64,000 nt of DNA from Alphaproteobacteria bacterium (GCA_023898705.1 CP060235.1:186001-250000), one strand, 5' to 3'; shown: positions 45,494-55,313, counted from the first letter of the stretch. Numbers and translations are program-made. Notes: generated by a model from the sequence alone, not told the origin.

Positions 45494-46114
45494 GTGATTA
45501 AATTTATAAAGAAGTACTTAATTGGGCTTATGGCTTGTGCTGTGTTGTACATTGCTTATCAACATTATCAATATATGCCTCATTGTGCTTACGATAATGT
45601 GCAAGTTTGTTTTACTCCAGAGAGAAAGTGTACTCCATTTATTTTGCAAACTATTTATAAGGCAAAGAAAAATATTAAAATTCAGGCTTATAGTTTTACT
45701 TCATCGGATATAGCGAATGTGTTGGTAGTTATGAAGAATCGTGGTGTGGATGTGCAAGTAATATTAGATAAAAGTAATTTGAATCAAAATGAAGCCATCA
45801 AAAAATTAAAACAGCACAACATACCTGTGTTAATAGATTATGTGCCAGGGATCGCGCACAATAAAATAATTATAATAGATGATGAATATGTTTTAACTGG
45901 AAGTTTCAATTTTTCACAAGCTGCAGATAGCAGGAATGTAGAGAATGTAGCAGTTATCAAAAGTAATGAAGTAGCAAAGTTATATTTGAATAATTGGTTA
46001 CAACGAGAAAGATTTTCTAAGCATATTGACGATGATGAATTGACTACAAATATTTACAAACCATGGAAAAATGAGTACAGAAGAAAACCTGTTAAGAAAA
46101 GTATCGCTGTCTGA
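45494..46114 (+). CDS. Phospholipase D-family (HKD) nuclease, exported
   Basis: This is a single-HKD PLD-superfamily protein like the Nuc endonucleases and the small Pld proteins of Rickettsia. The HKD motif is AHNKIIIIDDEYVLTGSFNFS, and the family's conserved TPE (CFTPERKC) start of the domain is present. I prefer GTG 45494, preceded by AAAGG, giving 206 residues with a lysine-led signal peptide or anchor (LIGLMACAVLYIAY). TTG 45458 would add 12 residues. Members act as dimers. Whether the substrate is nucleic acid or phospholipid cannot be read here. Confidence 0.85.
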   Translation: MIKFIKKYLIGLMACAVLYIAYQHYQYMPHCAYDNVQVCFTPERKCTPFILQTIYKAKKNIKIQAYSFTSSDIANVLVVMKNRGVDVQVILDKSNLNQNEAIKKLKQHNIPVLIDYVPGIAHNKIIIIDDEYVLTGSFNFSQAADSRNVENVAVIKSNEVAKLYLNNWLQRERFSKHIDDDELTTNIYKPWKNEYRRKPVKKSIAV

Positions 46115-46205
46115 GAAGTAAAGTCAATTTGTACGAATTAGTCTTGCAATCCTAGGTTTGTGCACTGAATAACCCAGGTTTTATATATAGGTTTTGTATT
46201 AGGGC

Positions 46206-46775
46206 TCATCTGACCACGTGCATAGTAGTTGCATCGATAATTACAGACTCTACTCCACTAACGTTGGCATCATCTTCAATTCCTGGAATATTATGTAACG
46301 CACATTGTTCAAATTTAAGGGTATTTTGGTGATTAGATGGGTTTGCGCTTGTCATGCATATTGGAATATTAATTAGTTTTATGACTTGTTGGAAAATCTT
46401 ATTTTCTGGCACTCTAATTCCTATTTTATTGGTAAAGTTATCCTTTGAGTGAAATCCATACCTTTGTTTACTTTCTATTATGAGCGTAAATGGTCCTGGA
46501 AATATTCTTGAGCATAATACATTTAATCTAGTTGGAATGTCGAAAAGTTGTAGCATTTCATAGGATATGTGTAGACTAATTGGTTTGTGTATTGATCTGT
46601 TTTTAATATTAAACAGATTATCCAATGCATTCTGGTTATCAAATCTCACCCCTATTCCGTATACTGTTTCTGTCGGTAAGATGACAGGATGTCCTGCTAA
46701 AATTAGCTCAGCTATTTGTTCTATAGAGTACTTCTTATGTTTCACAATACTATTTCGCCTTCTGAATTCTATCAT
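46206..46775 (-). CDS. tsaC: L-threonylcarbamoyladenylate synthase, YrdC domain
   Basis: TsaC makes threonylcarbamoyl-AMP for the t6A37 modification of ANN-decoding tRNAs. The 189-residue protein is a YrdC domain alone, without the Sua5 C-terminal domain. Conserved segments are PTETVYGIGV, the KxR-type KNRSIHKPISLH, RIFPGPFTLI, IGIRVPE and MTSANPSN. ATG 46775 is the start. It is downstream of dnaX by 48 nt after that gene's end is read leftward, with no clear operon link to other t6A genes, none of which is in the window. Confidence 0.9.
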   Translation of the reverse strand: MIEFRRRNSIVKHKKYSIEQIAELILAGHPVILPTETVYGIGVRFDNQNALDNLFNIKNRSIHKPISLHISYEMLQLFDIPTRLNVLCSRIFPGPFTLIIESKQRYGFHSKDNFTNKIGIRVPENKIFQQVIKLINIPICMTSANPSNHQNTLKFEQCALHNIPGIEDDANVSGVESVIIDATTMHVVR

Positions 46776-46822
46776 ACAGTATACCTGAAAATAATTTTTT
46801 TTGAGCAGTTTATAATAGTGGC

Positions 46823-47998
46823 TTATTCTTTGAATAAATTATAAGCTAATTGTCTCAAGCTTTCTTTTGTGGCATCTGCTTCGCCTTGACTCACATTTTT
46901 TTCAAAATTATTGCTTGATTTGGAAGTGTTATCAAATTCATTCTTATCCTCACTTTGACCTTCTTCTGCAATCTGATACATCAGAGATGCTTTGAGTAGA
47001 CATATATCGAGTATTTCATTTGGATATGGGCTTTTATGTAACTCCAAGGAGCTTTGGACGAGTGAGTAACCTAAGGACACATCCTGTTTAGATAAATTAG
47101 GTTGAATTCTCAAGAAAGTAAGTAACTGTCTGAGTAGGATTAAGGGATCAGTACCCTGTGAGTTTATCATTTGCACAAAATTAATAATGCCTTGGTTATC
47201 ATTATTTTTGATTAAACCGAGTAATTGTTTGACTGTATCTTCAGATGTAAGTCCAAGCATTTGCTCTAAACTTATTGGAGTTATATTTGAATCACACAAT
47301 AAATTAGCTTGTTCTAATATTGATATTGCTTGTCTCATTGATCCATAAGAGGCAAAAAAAATTGTTTCTAACGCTGTATCACTGATATTGATTTGGTTTT
47401 GAACGGCTAAATTCTTTAAATGGCTAATCATACTTTCTTTTTTTATAGAATCTAAAGGTATCCTAAAACATCTGGAAATGATGGTTTTAGGAATTTTATT
47501 TAACTCTGTTGTTGCAAGCACAAACTGCATATGGTCATTAGGTTCTTCAAGCGTTTTCAACAATGCGCTGATAGCGTTTCTAGATAGCATGTGCACTTCA
47601 TCTATAATATATGTTTTTTTTGTTGCAAGGACTGGCTTATAAATCACTCCATCAAGTAGAGTACGTATGGATTCCACACTAGTATTACTTGCTCCATCTA
47701 ATTCAAATACATCTGGATGTACACCATCAATGCAATCTGTACAGCTTTGACACGTACCACATGGTTCAACATCTCCTGATTTTTCTTGAGCGTTGAGATG
47801 TTTAATATTATCGCAACAGAACCATTGGGCTATTAACCTAGCAAGAGTCGTCTTACCTACTCCAGCTGGCCCATGAATTAGACACACATTTCCTAATAAA
47901 TCTTTTTTTAATCCAGTATGTATGAGCTTTACCGCTAAATCCTGCCCAATTACTTCAGAAAATTTTCTAGGTCTAGCTCGTCTTGGCAAACTTATCAT
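46823..47998 (-). CDS. dnaX: DNA polymerase III subunit gamma/tau (short, gamma-like)
   Basis: DnaX is the AAA+ clamp-loader subunit. The 391-residue protein has RPRKFSEVIGQD, Walker A GPAGVGKTTLARL, the zinc cysteines in CGTCQSCTDC, Walker B YIIDEVHMLS, the SRC sensor motif in TIISRCFR and domain III up to residue ~345. It ends in a short acidic/serine linker, with no tau-specific domains IV-V for DnaB and alpha binding. Either the species makes only a gamma-length protein, or the tau part has been lost. No slippery A-run frameshift continuation is evident. Confidence 0.94.
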   Translation of the reverse strand: MISLPRRARPRKFSEVIGQDLAVKLIHTGLKKDLLGNVCLIHGPAGVGKTTLARLIAQWFCCDNIKHLNAQEKSGDVEPCGTCQSCTDCIDGVHPDVFELDGASNTSVESIRTLLDGVIYKPVLATKKTYIIDEVHMLSRNAISALLKTLEEPNDHMQFVLATTELNKIPKTIISRCFRIPLDSIKKESMISHLKNLAVQNQINISDTALETIFFASYGSMRQAISILEQANLLCDSNITPISLEQMLGLTSEDTVKQLLGLIKNNDNQGIINFVQMINSQGTDPLILLRQLLTFLRIQPNLSKQDVSLGYSLVQSSLELHKSPYPNEILDICLLKASLMYQIAEEGQSEDKNEFDNTSKSSNNFEKNVSQGEADATKESLRQLAYNLFKE

Positions 47999-48088
47999 AA
48001 TTAAATGATTAACAAAGTAATCAATTATAGCAAGCTTACTTAAGTAATTTTTGCAAAATTTAGAGAAAGCACGTTAACTAACTAAATA

Positions 48089-49063
48089 CTAATTGTCTAA
48101 GTGAAGAAGTTTTTCGGCTATTTTTACGCCATTCAAAGCGCCTCCTAACCTAATATTGTCATATGAAATCCACATGCTACACACATCACCGATTTTTCTT
48201 ATGCGACTAATAAAAATTTTATCTTCAGATACTGATTCTCTTTGTGTGATGTAGGTATCGTCCCTATCGCATACATGAATTATATCCATGCTCTTTAATG
48301 CACTCACAATTTGCTCTTTGCTTAAATTACATTTCAATTTCAGATCTATAGCATGACCAACTAAAACTGGCACTCTTGTACATGTGATATTAATTTTAAT
48401 TTTGTGTGGTAAAATTTTATTTAATTCGCTCATTACTTTTAATTCTTCTGTCGATGAAGAGTTTTGATTAATATCCCCTATTTTAGGTAATATATCAAAT
48501 GCAATCCTTTTGTCAAAATAAGCAGGAGAGACATTTGTTGACATGAAACTTTTTTTCGCTTCTTCTAGAAGAGCTTTTGTTCCTCTATGTCCAGCTCCTG
48601 ATGCAGATTGAAATGTTGTAACAAAAATTTCCTCTATTTTAGTTTTATACAGCATTGCTTGTAAAACAATTGCTAATGGTAAAGCCACACAATTTGGAGA
48701 CGACACAATTTTATCAGTTTTACTTACCGCACTTGCGTAATTCACCTCTGATACAACCAACGGAATAGATTTATCCAAGCGTAATGCATCTGATTTATCT
48801 ATCAGAATCGTATTTGCTTCTACAATTGCTGATAAATATTTTAAAATAACTTCCTTATTTGTTGCATTAAAAACTATATCCACTTTAGTAAAATCAAAAT
48901 TTTCTACTGGTATACAGTTCAGGACCTGTTCTTTAATTGTAATTGCTCCATTTTCCCTCCCTAATAATATTAGTTTTTTCATTGGGAAATTTCTTTCATG
49001 TAATATGTCAAGTATGGCTCTGCCCATTAGCCCACTTGCTCCTAATACTGCTACTGTAAACAT
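48089..49063 (-). CDS. asd: Aspartate-semialdehyde dehydrogenase
   Basis: Asd makes aspartate semialdehyde, the substrate of DapA. The 324-residue protein has the Rossmann start VAVLGASGLMGRAIL, the catalytic cysteine in SSPNCVALPLA, the SASGAGHRG segment with the active-site region and the late RVPVLVGHAIDLKL motif with the histidine. It is divergent from tatD across a 74-nt space. With dapA and dapB it points to a retained diaminopimelate route; dapD/E/F and lysC are not in this window. Confidence 0.94.
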   Translation of the reverse strand: MFTVAVLGASGLMGRAILDILHERNFPMKKLILLGRENGAITIKEQVLNCIPVENFDFTKVDIVFNATNKEVILKYLSAIVEANTILIDKSDALRLDKSIPLVVSEVNYASAVSKTDKIVSSPNCVALPLAIVLQAMLYKTKIEEIFVTTFQSASGAGHRGTKALLEEAKKSFMSTNVSPAYFDKRIAFDILPKIGDINQNSSSTEELKVMSELNKILPHKIKINITCTRVPVLVGHAIDLKLKCNLSKEQIVSALKSMDIIHVCDRDDTYITQRESVSEDKIFISRIRKIGDVCSMWISYDNIRLGGALNGVKIAEKLLHLDN

Positions 49064-49137
49064 GATTAATTTTTATCATATAACTCATATACTTAACACT
49101 CTTATATATATAATTTTCATATGTCATAATGGAGGCA

Positions 49138-49890
49138 ATGAAGTGGATAGATACACATTGTCATTTGGACTATTCTCCGATGTTCGAAAATATTGAGAAT
49201 GTTAAGAAGAATATGGAACAGCATAATGTTGTAGGTGCCATGAGTATCAGTACTACTACTTGTACTTTAGATAAAGTTTATCCTTTACTAGTTGAGAATA
49301 ATATGTGGTGTGCGGTGGGCGTGCATCCATTGGATGAAAAGATTGTTTGTCTCGATGAGATAGAAGAATATTTTTCCAAATGGATAGATAAAGAAAAAGT
49401 TGTGGCAATTGGAGAAGCTGGGTTAGATGGGTACAAAGGTAATGTATTAGATCAAGTTCCTGGGTTTGAATTACAACTACAATATGCTGAAAAGTATAAG
49501 TTACCCTTTGTATTACATACACGCGATGCGGAAAAATTAACTTTAGAGATTTTAGATAAGTATGACGTAATGGGAATTGCACATTGTTATACAGGATCAA
49601 TTGAGTTAGCAAAGAAACTACTTGAAAAAGGTTGGTTTATTTCAATTTCTGGTATAGTCACATTTAAGAATGCTTCTATAGTTAGAGAAGTTGCAAAAAT
49701 GATTCCTATTAAGCAAATTCTTGTCGAAACGGATTCTCCCTATTTAGCTCCAGTTCCATTTAGAGGTAAGACCAATGAACCAGCATTCGTATCCTACGTC
49801 GGAGAATTTGTTGCAAATTTGAGAAATATGGATAAAGAAGAATTTGCTAATCATACCACGAATAACTTTTTAAACTTGATTAACGTCTGA
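49138..49890 (+). CDS. tatD: TatD-family metal-dependent deoxyribonuclease
   Basis: This amidohydrolase-fold protein is of the TatD/YcfH family, with reported 3'-5' exonuclease activity in some members. From ATG 49138 the 250-residue product starts MKWIDTHCHLD with the HxH metal ligands. It continues with AVGVHPLD, the metal-binding glutamate in AIGEAGLDGY, LHTRDAE, AHCYTGS and the final ETDSPYLAP. ATG 49129 would add three residues. It precedes cca by 42 nt, and the two may be co-transcribed. Confidence 0.92.
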   Translation: MKWIDTHCHLDYSPMFENIENVKKNMEQHNVVGAMSISTTTCTLDKVYPLLVENNMWCAVGVHPLDEKIVCLDEIEEYFSKWIDKEKVVAIGEAGLDGYKGNVLDQVPGFELQLQYAEKYKLPFVLHTRDAEKLTLEILDKYDVMGIAHCYTGSIELAKKLLEKGWFISISGIVTFKNASIVREVAKMIPIKQILVETDSPYLAPVPFRGKTNEPAFVSYVGEFVANLRNMDKEEFANHTTNNFLNLINV

Positions 49891-49932
49891 GTCTGTTAGG
49901 AGCTTATTTTAGATTTTGTTACATGTTATAAA

Positions 49933-51090
49933 TTGAATGTGGTCTTTTGGTTAAAAAATCCTAATTTGGAAAAACTTATGCATACTTTACAGGACTGTAT
50001 GGTAGTAGGCGGATGTGTGAGAAATTACCTATTTTGTTTAGAAAATAATTTGCCTTTTGATAAATTTCTTGGAGAAATTGATTTAGCAACATCTCTTCTT
50101 CCGGAAGAAGTTATGCAACTTAGTAAGCAAGCTGGATTTAAAGTTATTCCTACAGGTTTGCAACATGGAACAGTGACATGTGTGATGGATAAAGATGTGT
50201 TTGAAGTTACTACTTTGCGAGTAGATCTTGAAACTGACGGTAGGCATGCAACTGTGGCATTTTCTAAATCTTGGGAGGAAGATGCCAAGAGGAGGGATCT
50301 GACAATTAATGCATTATATGCTGATATTAATGGCAAAATATACGATTTTGTTAATGGGTTGGATGATCTTAAAACTGGTAGTGTAAGATTTATTGGAGAT
50401 CCTAATTTAAGAATACAGGAAGATTATTTGCGTATTTTGAGATTTTTTAGATTCTTTGCCCATTATGGCAAACATTACGATGAAAAATCCTTTGAAGCAT
50501 GTAGGAAACACGTTACACAGTTGAAGCATATTGCTCGTGAAAGATGTATCGCTGAACTTCTGAAACTACTAGATGCCGATAATGTGGTCACGGCATTAAA
50601 AATGATGGATGAGATAGACTTATGGGATTACTGTGATTTCCCGAGGGTTGATCTAAACGTATTACAGAAGGCAATACAAGTGGCCAAAAATTTGGGATTG
50701 CATTTGTCCAATATTGGGAAGTTATCTACTTTTTATGGCGACTTTTCAAAACTGAAAATTTCTAACGAGCAAAGCAAAAGGATAACTTTATTAAGGAATT
50801 TAAAACCTATGTCTCAAAAATCCGATTATATAAAATGGATTAATACTGTACCAAAGGAGCTTTGGGACGACGGGATAATCTTGAAAGGTACTTTAGGTGA
50901 TATATCATTTTTAGATCAGTGGAAGCAAAATTTATTTTATTTTTCAGGTACAGATGTTATGAGCATTATGGGTATTGAGACAGGACCTAGGGTAAAGTTT
51001 TACTTGGATAAATTGTTGGATCAATTTTGTGAGTCTGAAACCCCATCCTCACATCAGGAATTAGCTGATTTTTTGAACACTTTAAAGTAA
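49933..51090 (+). CDS. cca: CCA-adding enzyme / poly(A) polymerase family nucleotidyltransferase
   Basis: This class II nucleotidyltransferase probably adds or repairs CCA on tRNAs. That is needed here, since none of the three tRNA genes in the window encodes CCA. The 385-residue protein has MVVGGCVRNYL, the metal site as GEIDLATS (usually DID), RRDLTINALYAD, and the flexible-loop and neck motif RIQEDYLRILRFFRF. The start is TTG 49933 or GTG 49939; neither has a strong ribosome-binding site. Poly(A) polymerase activity is the alternative within the same family. Confidence 0.9.
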   Translation: MNVVFWLKNPNLEKLMHTLQDCMVVGGCVRNYLFCLENNLPFDKFLGEIDLATSLLPEEVMQLSKQAGFKVIPTGLQHGTVTCVMDKDVFEVTTLRVDLETDGRHATVAFSKSWEEDAKRRDLTINALYADINGKIYDFVNGLDDLKTGSVRFIGDPNLRIQEDYLRILRFFRFFAHYGKHYDEKSFEACRKHVTQLKHIARERCIAELLKLLDADNVVTALKMMDEIDLWDYCDFPRVDLNVLQKAIQVAKNLGLHLSNIGKLSTFYGDFSKLKISNEQSKRITLLRNLKPMSQKSDYIKWINTVPKELWDDGIILKGTLGDISFLDQWKQNLFYFSGTDVMSIMGIETGPRVKFYLDKLLDQFCESETPSSHQELADFLNTLK

Positions 51091-51154
51091 TTCTTGATAG
51101 GAAGATAGGAACTCCTCGAAATCTATCTAATGCAAATTAATATAAAATTCGTTT

Positions 51155-52729
51155 TTATGAATTGTTTCTATTAAGTCCAGCCTTTATCAAGTTTACGAAA
51201 AGTGGATGTGGGTCATTGATATAAGTTTGAAACTCAGGATGGAATTGTACTCCTAGGTAAAATGGGTGAGTTTTATGTATAAATCCTTCTAAAAATTGTT
51301 GTCCAGGAGACCAAGCAGACAGTTCAAAAACCTCTTCTAATTGATTCTTATATAGAAAATGGTTTACTTCATATCGATGTCTGTGCCTTTCAGAGATTAT
51401 GTTGTTTTCAATCCTATGACATGAATCTGAATAAATGTCTAACAATTTCCCAGATATATGACATTTGTAAGCTCCAAGTCTCATTGTTCCACCCTTAGAT
51501 TGCTCGTCTTGGTTAATGATACAAATTGCAGGATTGCTTACATCTTCAAATTCAGATGAGTTGGTTCTGATTTTATAAATATTTTGCAAACATTCTATAA
51601 CCATTAATTGCATACCCAAACATATTCCTAAACAAGGAATGTCATTTTTACGTGCAAATTCTAATGCTGCTAATTTGCCATCTATTCCTCTATGTCCAAA
51701 TCCTCCGGGTACAATGATTGCATCGTATTGAGCTATATCTTCAACATTTATATTTTCCGAATCTATATTCGTTATGTTTGGTTCAGCATTGTTAGCCCAA
51801 CTAGCATGTTTGACTGCCTCAATTATGGAGCAATATGCATCTTGTATTTTTTGATATTTTGTAATCAGAGCAACATTAATCTGTTTTTTTGTGCTGATGT
51901 TGAAGGGCAAAACCTGGATCTTACTACTTTTTATTTTGAAAAAACTACATATTTTTTCAACTATGTTGTATTGGTTATACTGATATTTCAAATTGTATAT
52001 AGATGATTGATTCCAGGCTGGTATTATCATATCTTCTGGTAAATTCGCGAAATCAGCGATTTTTTTCTTCCAAGAAAGGTCAGAATAATCTTCTACCGAT
52101 CTACACAACACCATATTTGGTTTAATGCCAAATTTCTGTAATTCAGATATAGAATGTTGTACAGGTTTGGTCTTAAATTCAGATGATTTTTCTAAAAATG
52201 GCATCAACCCTATGTGTACATACATAACATGGCTTTTGTTAGCTTGTCTCTTGATACTTTCAAGAAAAGGCATGCCTTCTATATCTCCTACCGTACCTCC
52301 TATTTCACATATTAAAAAATCAGTATTAGCAGGTATTTTTTCAATAATTTTTTTTTGTATCATATCTGTGACATGAGGTATGATTTGGACAGTTTCTCCC
52401 AGGTATTTGCCTTGACGTTCATCTTGAATTACATTAGAGAAAATTTGTCCTGAAGTGATATAATCATTTTTTGTACATTTAATTTCCGTGAATCGTTCGT
52501 AATTACCTATATCCATATCAGTTTCAATACCATCATCGGTAACAAAAACTTCCCCATGTTGTTCAGGATTTATAGTGCCAGCATCTACGTTCAAATATGG
52601 TTCTAATTTTCTTATTTTGACATTAAAACCATGCATTTGTAAAAGCGATGCAATAGAAGAAGCAGTCACACCTTTCCCTAAAGAAGACATAACACCACCA
52701 GTAACAAATATGATTTTTAACTCTGACAC
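51155..52729 (-). CDS. pyrG: CTP synthase
   Basis: PyrG converts UTP to CTP with glutamine. The 524-residue protein starts at GTG 52729 (MSELKIIFVTGGVMSSLGKG with the P-loop). The amidoligase domain includes DAGTINPEQHGEVFVTDDG and CEIGGTVGDIEG. The glutaminase domain has PGGFGHRG, the nucleophile in CLGICLGMQL and the His/Glu pair in GVQFHPEF. secG lies upstream on the same strand, a common alphaproteobacterial pairing, though with a 159-nt space. Confidence 0.97.
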   Translation of the reverse strand: MSELKIIFVTGGVMSSLGKGVTASSIASLLQMHGFNVKIRKLEPYLNVDAGTINPEQHGEVFVTDDGIETDMDIGNYERFTEIKCTKNDYITSGQIFSNVIQDERQGKYLGETVQIIPHVTDMIQKKIIEKIPANTDFLICEIGGTVGDIEGMPFLESIKRQANKSHVMYVHIGLMPFLEKSSEFKTKPVQHSISELQKFGIKPNMVLCRSVEDYSDLSWKKKIADFANLPEDMIIPAWNQSSIYNLKYQYNQYNIVEKICSFFKIKSSKIQVLPFNISTKKQINVALITKYQKIQDAYCSIIEAVKHASWANNAEPNITNIDSENINVEDIAQYDAIIVPGGFGHRGIDGKLAALEFARKNDIPCLGICLGMQLMVIECLQNIYKIRTNSSEFEDVSNPAICIINQDEQSKGGTMRLGAYKCHISGKLLDIYSDSCHRIENNIISERHRHRYEVNHFLYKNQLEEVFELSAWSPGQQFLEGFIHKTHPFYLGVQFHPEFQTYINDPHPLFVNLIKAGLNRNNS

Positions 52730-52888
52730 ACAACCACCACTATAACCCTATATGATCGATTTTAAATGACTGAGCTAATTTTGTTAAGCCTAAATCAAAA
52801 ATTGAATATAAGTAACAATCAACATGAAAACAAAAGAATGTAACAGAGATAGAGAACTATTCGTTCACCTAATCGAATTTTCTGTTTC

Positions 52889-53398
52889 TTAAGCAACTGC
52901 TTCTTCGCCTGAGCTAAGATCTGAATACGTTACAGCATTACTATCATTTTGATCGGAATTCATCTCATCAGTTGATTGATCTATAAATTCAGCGTCGCTA
53001 CCATCTGAATCTTCTTGATCCTGCTGTGGAGCGTCTTTGCCGCTGTTTTGTATTTCTTCTGCTGATTCAGATTGATCTGCATCGGATAAGCCATCTTCTT
53101 CAACTAGTTCGTTATTAATATCCTGTTGTACAATTTCTTGTTGGCTATCGACTTTTTGAATCATATGTTCTTTTTTCTTGACTAACAATATTCCTATAAG
53201 TATAGATAGAGCAACAAATAGGAAGTATAGTACATAAGTGGTTTTCGACAAGAAGTTGGACATGGCCCTAGGTGCCATGAACTTTGATGCCTGGCTCGAA
53301 CCAACTACGTCCTCACCTTTTTGTAGAAGTACTAATATGCAAATACTTATCACAACTGCCAAATATATGGCCCAAACAAAAACTAACATAACTAACAT
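52889..53398 (-). CDS. secG: SecG, protein translocase subunit with long acidic C-terminal tail
   Basis: SecG assists SecYEG-mediated export. The protein has two membrane segments (~4-22 and ~52-73) separated by the family loop ILVLLQKGEDVVGSS and MSNFLSKTTYVLYFLF. At 169 residues it is far longer than the usual ~75-110: about 90 C-terminal residues form an acidic, Gln/Asp/Ser/Glu-rich low-complexity tail. Adjacency to pyrG supports the identification. The tail may be disordered in the periplasm, as SecG's C-terminus is expected to face there, and its role is unknown. Confidence 0.82.
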   Translation of the reverse strand: MLVMLVFVWAIYLAVVISICILVLLQKGEDVVGSSQASKFMAPRAMSNFLSKTTYVLYFLFVALSILIGILLVKKKEHMIQKVDSQQEIVQQDINNELVEEDGLSDADQSESAEEIQNSGKDAPQQDQEDSDGSDAEFIDQSTDEMNSDQNDSNAVTYSDLSSGEEAVA

Positions 53399-53549
53399 TC
53401 TATATTAAAAAAAAATATATGCAATTAGTGTGCATTCAGATAAAATTTTTGATAATTTTTATTAAAAATTGTACGAATTTTATTTGTTATTTATAAATAA
53501 TAAACGCAATTGCATCCCGTAGTGAAATGACAGCAATGAATCTACTGAA

Positions 53550-54608
53550 TTATAACTTCACAATTTGAAATTCGTTATCTCTTAATGCTATCGCACATCG
53601 ACCATTGAGAAATAAGTGAATTGTTTCCCAAATTAATTTTTTCCTCCAATTTCCTAGCAGTTTTGGAAATAATTTATTAGCACAAATAAAGCGTATATTT
53701 TCTGAATCACATATCCAACTTGGGGGAATATTTTCATTATGTGCTATAATTTTCATCATTAATGTGATGCTAGACTGTAGTTTAGTGTCAATTTGCTCTT
53801 TTTGTTTAGGATAAGCATTTAAAATCGAATAGATTTCCTTAGCATACCTTTTGGCTTGATTAGGCAAAACAGATCTTATCTCAGTGATTTGGTTTGTCAT
53901 ATTGCCTAATTTATGTAAAGTTTTATTGTCTATGATCCAAGTCGGAGGCAAATTCTTACGAGCAGCTATCATATCTCTCCAAATGTATAGTGTAGATTTT
54001 TTCTTACGTTTTATAAAATCTATTTCTTCTGCGACCCAATGAAAGCGTTTTGTTTTTTTTAAATTATATCTTAGCTGATAAAAGATTGTGTCTAAAAATG
54101 CTACATCCTGCGCTGCATATGTTATCATATCTGGATTTAATGGTCTTTTATCCCAACAAGAGTTTTGATGAGATTTTTCAATCAAGGTTTGTGTAATGCT
54201 TTCGACCAAATTTTGATAAGAAATTGGATATCCAAATTTGCAAAAAGCAGCTCCTATTTGAGTGTCGAAACAGTTATTTACCTTTATGTTCGCATGTTCT
54301 AAAGTTTGTAAATCCTGTTCACAAGCATGGCATACTTTTACAATATCATGATCTGCGAAAATAGTAGCAATATAAGAATCTGTGATCGGACAGGTAAGTG
54401 TATCAATGACTAGAATATGGTTTTGCAATTTGAGTTGTAAGATACAGAGTAATGGCCAATAAGTATTCCGTTTATGAAATTCCGTGTCAAAAAACACTTC
54501 ACTTGGCATTGTATGAGTTAAAAAATATCTGTAAAAAAACGCATGTAATTCATCAATGCTTTCTATCATATTGACTTCAGTTGAGTACTTGATCAAATTA
54601 TTTTTCAT
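53550..54608 (-). CDS. rnd: Ribonuclease D
   Basis: RNase D is a 3'-5' exoribonuclease in tRNA 3' maturation, useful here since CCA is not encoded. The 352-residue protein has the DEDDy catalytic residues: FFDTEFHKRNTYWP (exo I), CHACEQDLQTL (exo II) and TYAAQDVAFL (exo III). Two diverged HRDC-like helical regions follow, each marked by an (I/P)PPxWI(I/C)D motif. ATG 54608 lies within the last 11 nt of dnaQ, so the two exonucleases are translationally linked. Confidence 0.92.
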   Translation of the reverse strand: MKNNLIKYSTEVNMIESIDELHAFFYRYFLTHTMPSEVFFDTEFHKRNTYWPLLCILQLKLQNHILVIDTLTCPITDSYIATIFADHDIVKVCHACEQDLQTLEHANIKVNNCFDTQIGAAFCKFGYPISYQNLVESITQTLIEKSHQNSCWDKRPLNPDMITYAAQDVAFLDTIFYQLRYNLKKTKRFHWVAEEIDFIKRKKKSTLYIWRDMIAARKNLPPTWIIDNKTLHKLGNMTNQITEIRSVLPNQAKRYAKEIYSILNAYPKQKEQIDTKLQSSITLMMKIIAHNENIPPSWICDSENIRFICANKLFPKLLGNWRKKLIWETIHLFLNGRCAIALRDNEFQIVKL

Positions 54609-55251
54609 AATTTTTCTTTATATCTGATACTATTTGCCTGTGTAAATCTAACTCATCTTGAGAAACTTGGATTTCTAAATCTGCTAATTTGAAATTTTGA
54701 ATTGTATCTTGAGTATTGTTTTCAGAAGCAAATAAGGAAATTGGTTGTTTAAACTGATTTAATGCAATAAAGACTTTTGATAATATTGCAGCGTCAATCA
54801 ATGCTCCATGACGTTCAGCTCTTTCTTCAAGTGAGATATTAAATCTTTTAGCTAATGCATCCAAGTTGGCTGGAGATCCTGGAAATTGTTTTCTAGCCAT
54901 TAAGAGTGTATCTACAACTGCGTTAGTTAATTGTTGACGACCAATATTCTGTAATTCTTGATTTAGAAAGCCTATATCAAATTTGGCATTATGAGCTACT
55001 AAAGTTGCATCTTTGATAAACTCTAAGAATTGATCGCAGATTACGGCAAAATTTGGTTTGTGTTTTAAGAAATCGTAGGTGAGTCCGTGTATTTTTGTTG
55101 ACTCTTCTGCAATTTGAACCTCAGGATTAACATACAAGTGTAATTTATTTTTTGGTTCAAAATTAATCAATTCTATGCATCCTATTTCAATAATTTTATC
55201 CGTTTTACAATTTAATCCAGTAGTCTCCGTATCAAGAATTATAGTTCTCAT
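54598..55251 (-). CDS. dnaQ: DNA polymerase III epsilon subunit, proofreading exonuclease
   Basis: DnaQ provides 3'-5' proofreading in the replicase. The 217-residue protein has exo I ILDTETTGLN, exo II VAHNAKFDIGFLN and exo III ERHGALIDAAILSKVF, making the DEDDh set. TKIHGLTYDFL is also typical. The C-terminal tail that binds the alpha subunit is present but diverged. It overlaps rnd by 11 nt. The upstream space holds a terminator-like hairpin and tRNA-Gln. Confidence 0.93.
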   Translation of the reverse strand: MRTIILDTETTGLNCKTDKIIEIGCIELINFEPKNKLHLYVNPEVQIAEESTKIHGLTYDFLKHKPNFAVICDQFLEFIKDATLVAHNAKFDIGFLNQELQNIGRQQLTNAVVDTLLMARKQFPGSPANLDALAKRFNISLEERAERHGALIDAAILSKVFIALNQFKQPISLFASENNTQDTIQNFKLADLEIQVSQDELDLHRQIVSDIKKNYEK

Positions 55252-55287
55252 GCTTATATTCAGACTATACTTGATATAGCAATTAGT

Positions 55288-55313
55288 AAAGGAGAGTTTT
55301 TCCAGACTCCCCT
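55288..55313 (-). terminator. Candidate intrinsic terminator after tRNA-Gln
   Basis: Read on the minus strand, GGGGAGT pairs with ACTCTCC (one G-U pair) around the loop CTGGAAAA, extended by an outer A-T pair and followed by TTTACTAATT. It lies about 67 nt past the tRNA and 37 nt before dnaQ. It is one of the most G+C-rich stems in the window's intergenic DNA, but the T-run is short. Confidence 0.5.
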
